A program made the position numbers and the translations under genes. Under the pieces are notes generated by a model, which did not search any database, was not told where the DNA came from, and saw nothing but the letters and a program-made list of their open reading frames with translations. A stretch of DNA of 41,963 nt, from NCBI RefSeq assembly GCF_900143525.1, contig NZ_FREZ01000020.1, positions 1 to 41,963 of the forward strand, read 5' to 3'. The first letter of the stretch is position 1; each line of letters begins with the position of its first letter. Origin of the DNA: Ruegeria sp. Alg231-54 (GTDB lineage: Bacteria; Pseudomonadota; Alphaproteobacteria; Rhodobacterales; Rhodobacteraceae). Shown in pieces: positions 41,376 to 41,963 of this stretch.

Positions 41376-41963
41376 TGTTTCGCTTCCGCATGGCGTTGTT
41401 TCTCGCGGGAAGCCTCTGTTCGCTAATCATCCCGCCCGCACCCGCATTTGCCGATGGTGACAAACTCCTGAAGGAGTTGGCTAAGGCCCGGGGCGGCGAG
41501 ATGATCCGGTTGCCAGCTGGCGATTACGGGGATGTCGTGTTGTCGAACCTCGATTTCCGGGAACCTGTGCAGATCAGGTCAATCGATCCCGAAAATGCAG
41601 CGCGCTTTCGGTCGCTGCAGATCGACACTGTTCGCGGGTTGCATATAGACGGAATCACTGTTGCCCATCCGGGGAACGGGGCGGCGGCTTCCAAAGTTGT
41701 TTCGATTGAGAACAGCCACCATGTGGAATTTCTGAATTCCGAAGTTCATGGTCTGGAAGACAATGATTACTTCGGCCACTACGGGATTTATGCCAACGGC
41801 AACACCGACATCAAGATCAGCGGCAACTATGTCCATGATGTCAAAAACGGTCTGGTCATCTATCCCAACCAGGGGATCGAGATTTCCGACAACTACGTCG
41901 ATTATATCGGAAGCGACGCGTTCAAGTTCATCGGGATTACTGACTTCCTGATCGAGAACAACA
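41375..41963 (+). CDS. Secreted right-handed parallel beta-helix protein (cut by the right edge)
   Basis: 196 codons are visible. A signal peptide (about 1-27, ending PAFA) is followed by a repeating pattern of short strands with Asn turns: VVSIENSHHVEFLNSEVHG, GIYANGNTDIKISGNYVHD, GLVIYPNQGIEISDNYVD. This is the right-handed parallel beta-helix seen in polysaccharide lyases, C5-epimerases and related periplasmic enzymes. The fold plus the place after the polymerase suggests it modifies or trims the exported polymer. The ATG overlaps the preceding stop (TGATG); GTG at 41372 is an alternative. Catalytic residues cannot be judged in the visible part. Confidence 0.8.
   Translation, partial: MFRFRMALFLAGSLCSLIIPPAPAFADGDKLLKELAKARGGEMIRLPAGDYGDVVLSNLDFREPVQIRSIDPENAARFRSLQIDTVRGLHIDGITVAHPGNGAAASKVVSIENSHHVEFLNSEVHGLEDNDYFGHYGIYANGNTDIKISGNYVHDVKNGLVIYPNQGIEISDNYVDYIGSDAFKFIGITDFLIENN

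Noticed and set aside
1..41963. CRISPR arrays, tRNA or rRNA genes, insertion sequences
   Set aside because: No regularly spaced repeats beyond the iterons, no cloverleaf or rRNA-like sequence and no transposase gene were seen.

Overview
The window looks like part of an extrachromosomal replicon (plasmid or chromid) of a marine alphaproteobacterium of the Rhodobacterales (Roseobacter group). The case rests on three things seen together: a DnaA-like plasmid replication initiator with its own parAB, a RepA (RPA-family) initiator with a second parAB, and an exosortase fused to an EpsI-like domain next to a protein ending in a VPIPA/arginine-run tail (XrtD/VPLPA-CTERM type). No ribosomal, tRNA or housekeeping chromosomal gene is visible.

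Layout. 1-743: N-terminal part of a large secreted protein (minus strand), cut by the window edge. 1512-12234: polysaccharide genes in alternating orientation: flippase, glycosyltransferase (GT2), acyltransferase plus a 707-aa HAD-type protein, then a plus-strand run of GT4, GT2 and polysaccharide pyruvyl transferase, and a convergent GT2. 12823-16179: export-control operon of an ExeA-like ATPase, a Wzz/GumC-type chain-length protein and a tyrosine-kinase-like ATPase. 16506-25462: replication and partition core, with DnaA-like initiator, parS sites, parA-parB, a tyrosine recombinase, repA, an iteron/DnaA-box origin, a second parA-parB and a 30-bp palindrome. 25716-28068: minus-strand operon pssD-pssE-nucleotide sugar dehydrogenase. 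28643-32538: initiating sugar-phosphate transferase, PrsT-like TPR lipoprotein, Wza-type export protein. 32655-33560: GT2. 33824-38387: outer-membrane beta-barrel protein, exosortase XrtD, its likely substrate, and a small membrane protein. 38461-41963: FrhB-like protein, O-antigen polymerase/ligase-like membrane protein and a parallel beta-helix protein cut by the right edge.

How the genes fit together (inference). The ExoY-like transferase would load the first sugar on undecaprenyl phosphate. PssD/PssE and the GT2/GT4 enzymes would extend the repeat, the dehydrogenase would supply a uronic acid, and the acyl- and pyruvyltransferases would decorate it. The Wzx-like flippase and Wzy-like protein would flip and polymerise it, and the Wzz/kinase pair, Wza-like protein, TPR lipoprotein and outer-membrane barrel would control and carry out export. 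XrtD would process the VPIPA-tailed protein in the same envelope. The window is therefore an exopolysaccharide/exosortase locus interrupted by the replication core of a two-replicon plasmid. Plasmid-borne polysaccharide loci that govern attachment are known in roseobacters; the sugar made here cannot be read from the sequence.

Several starts are non-ATG. I chose starts from Shine-Dalgarno spacing and domain boundaries and give alternatives.
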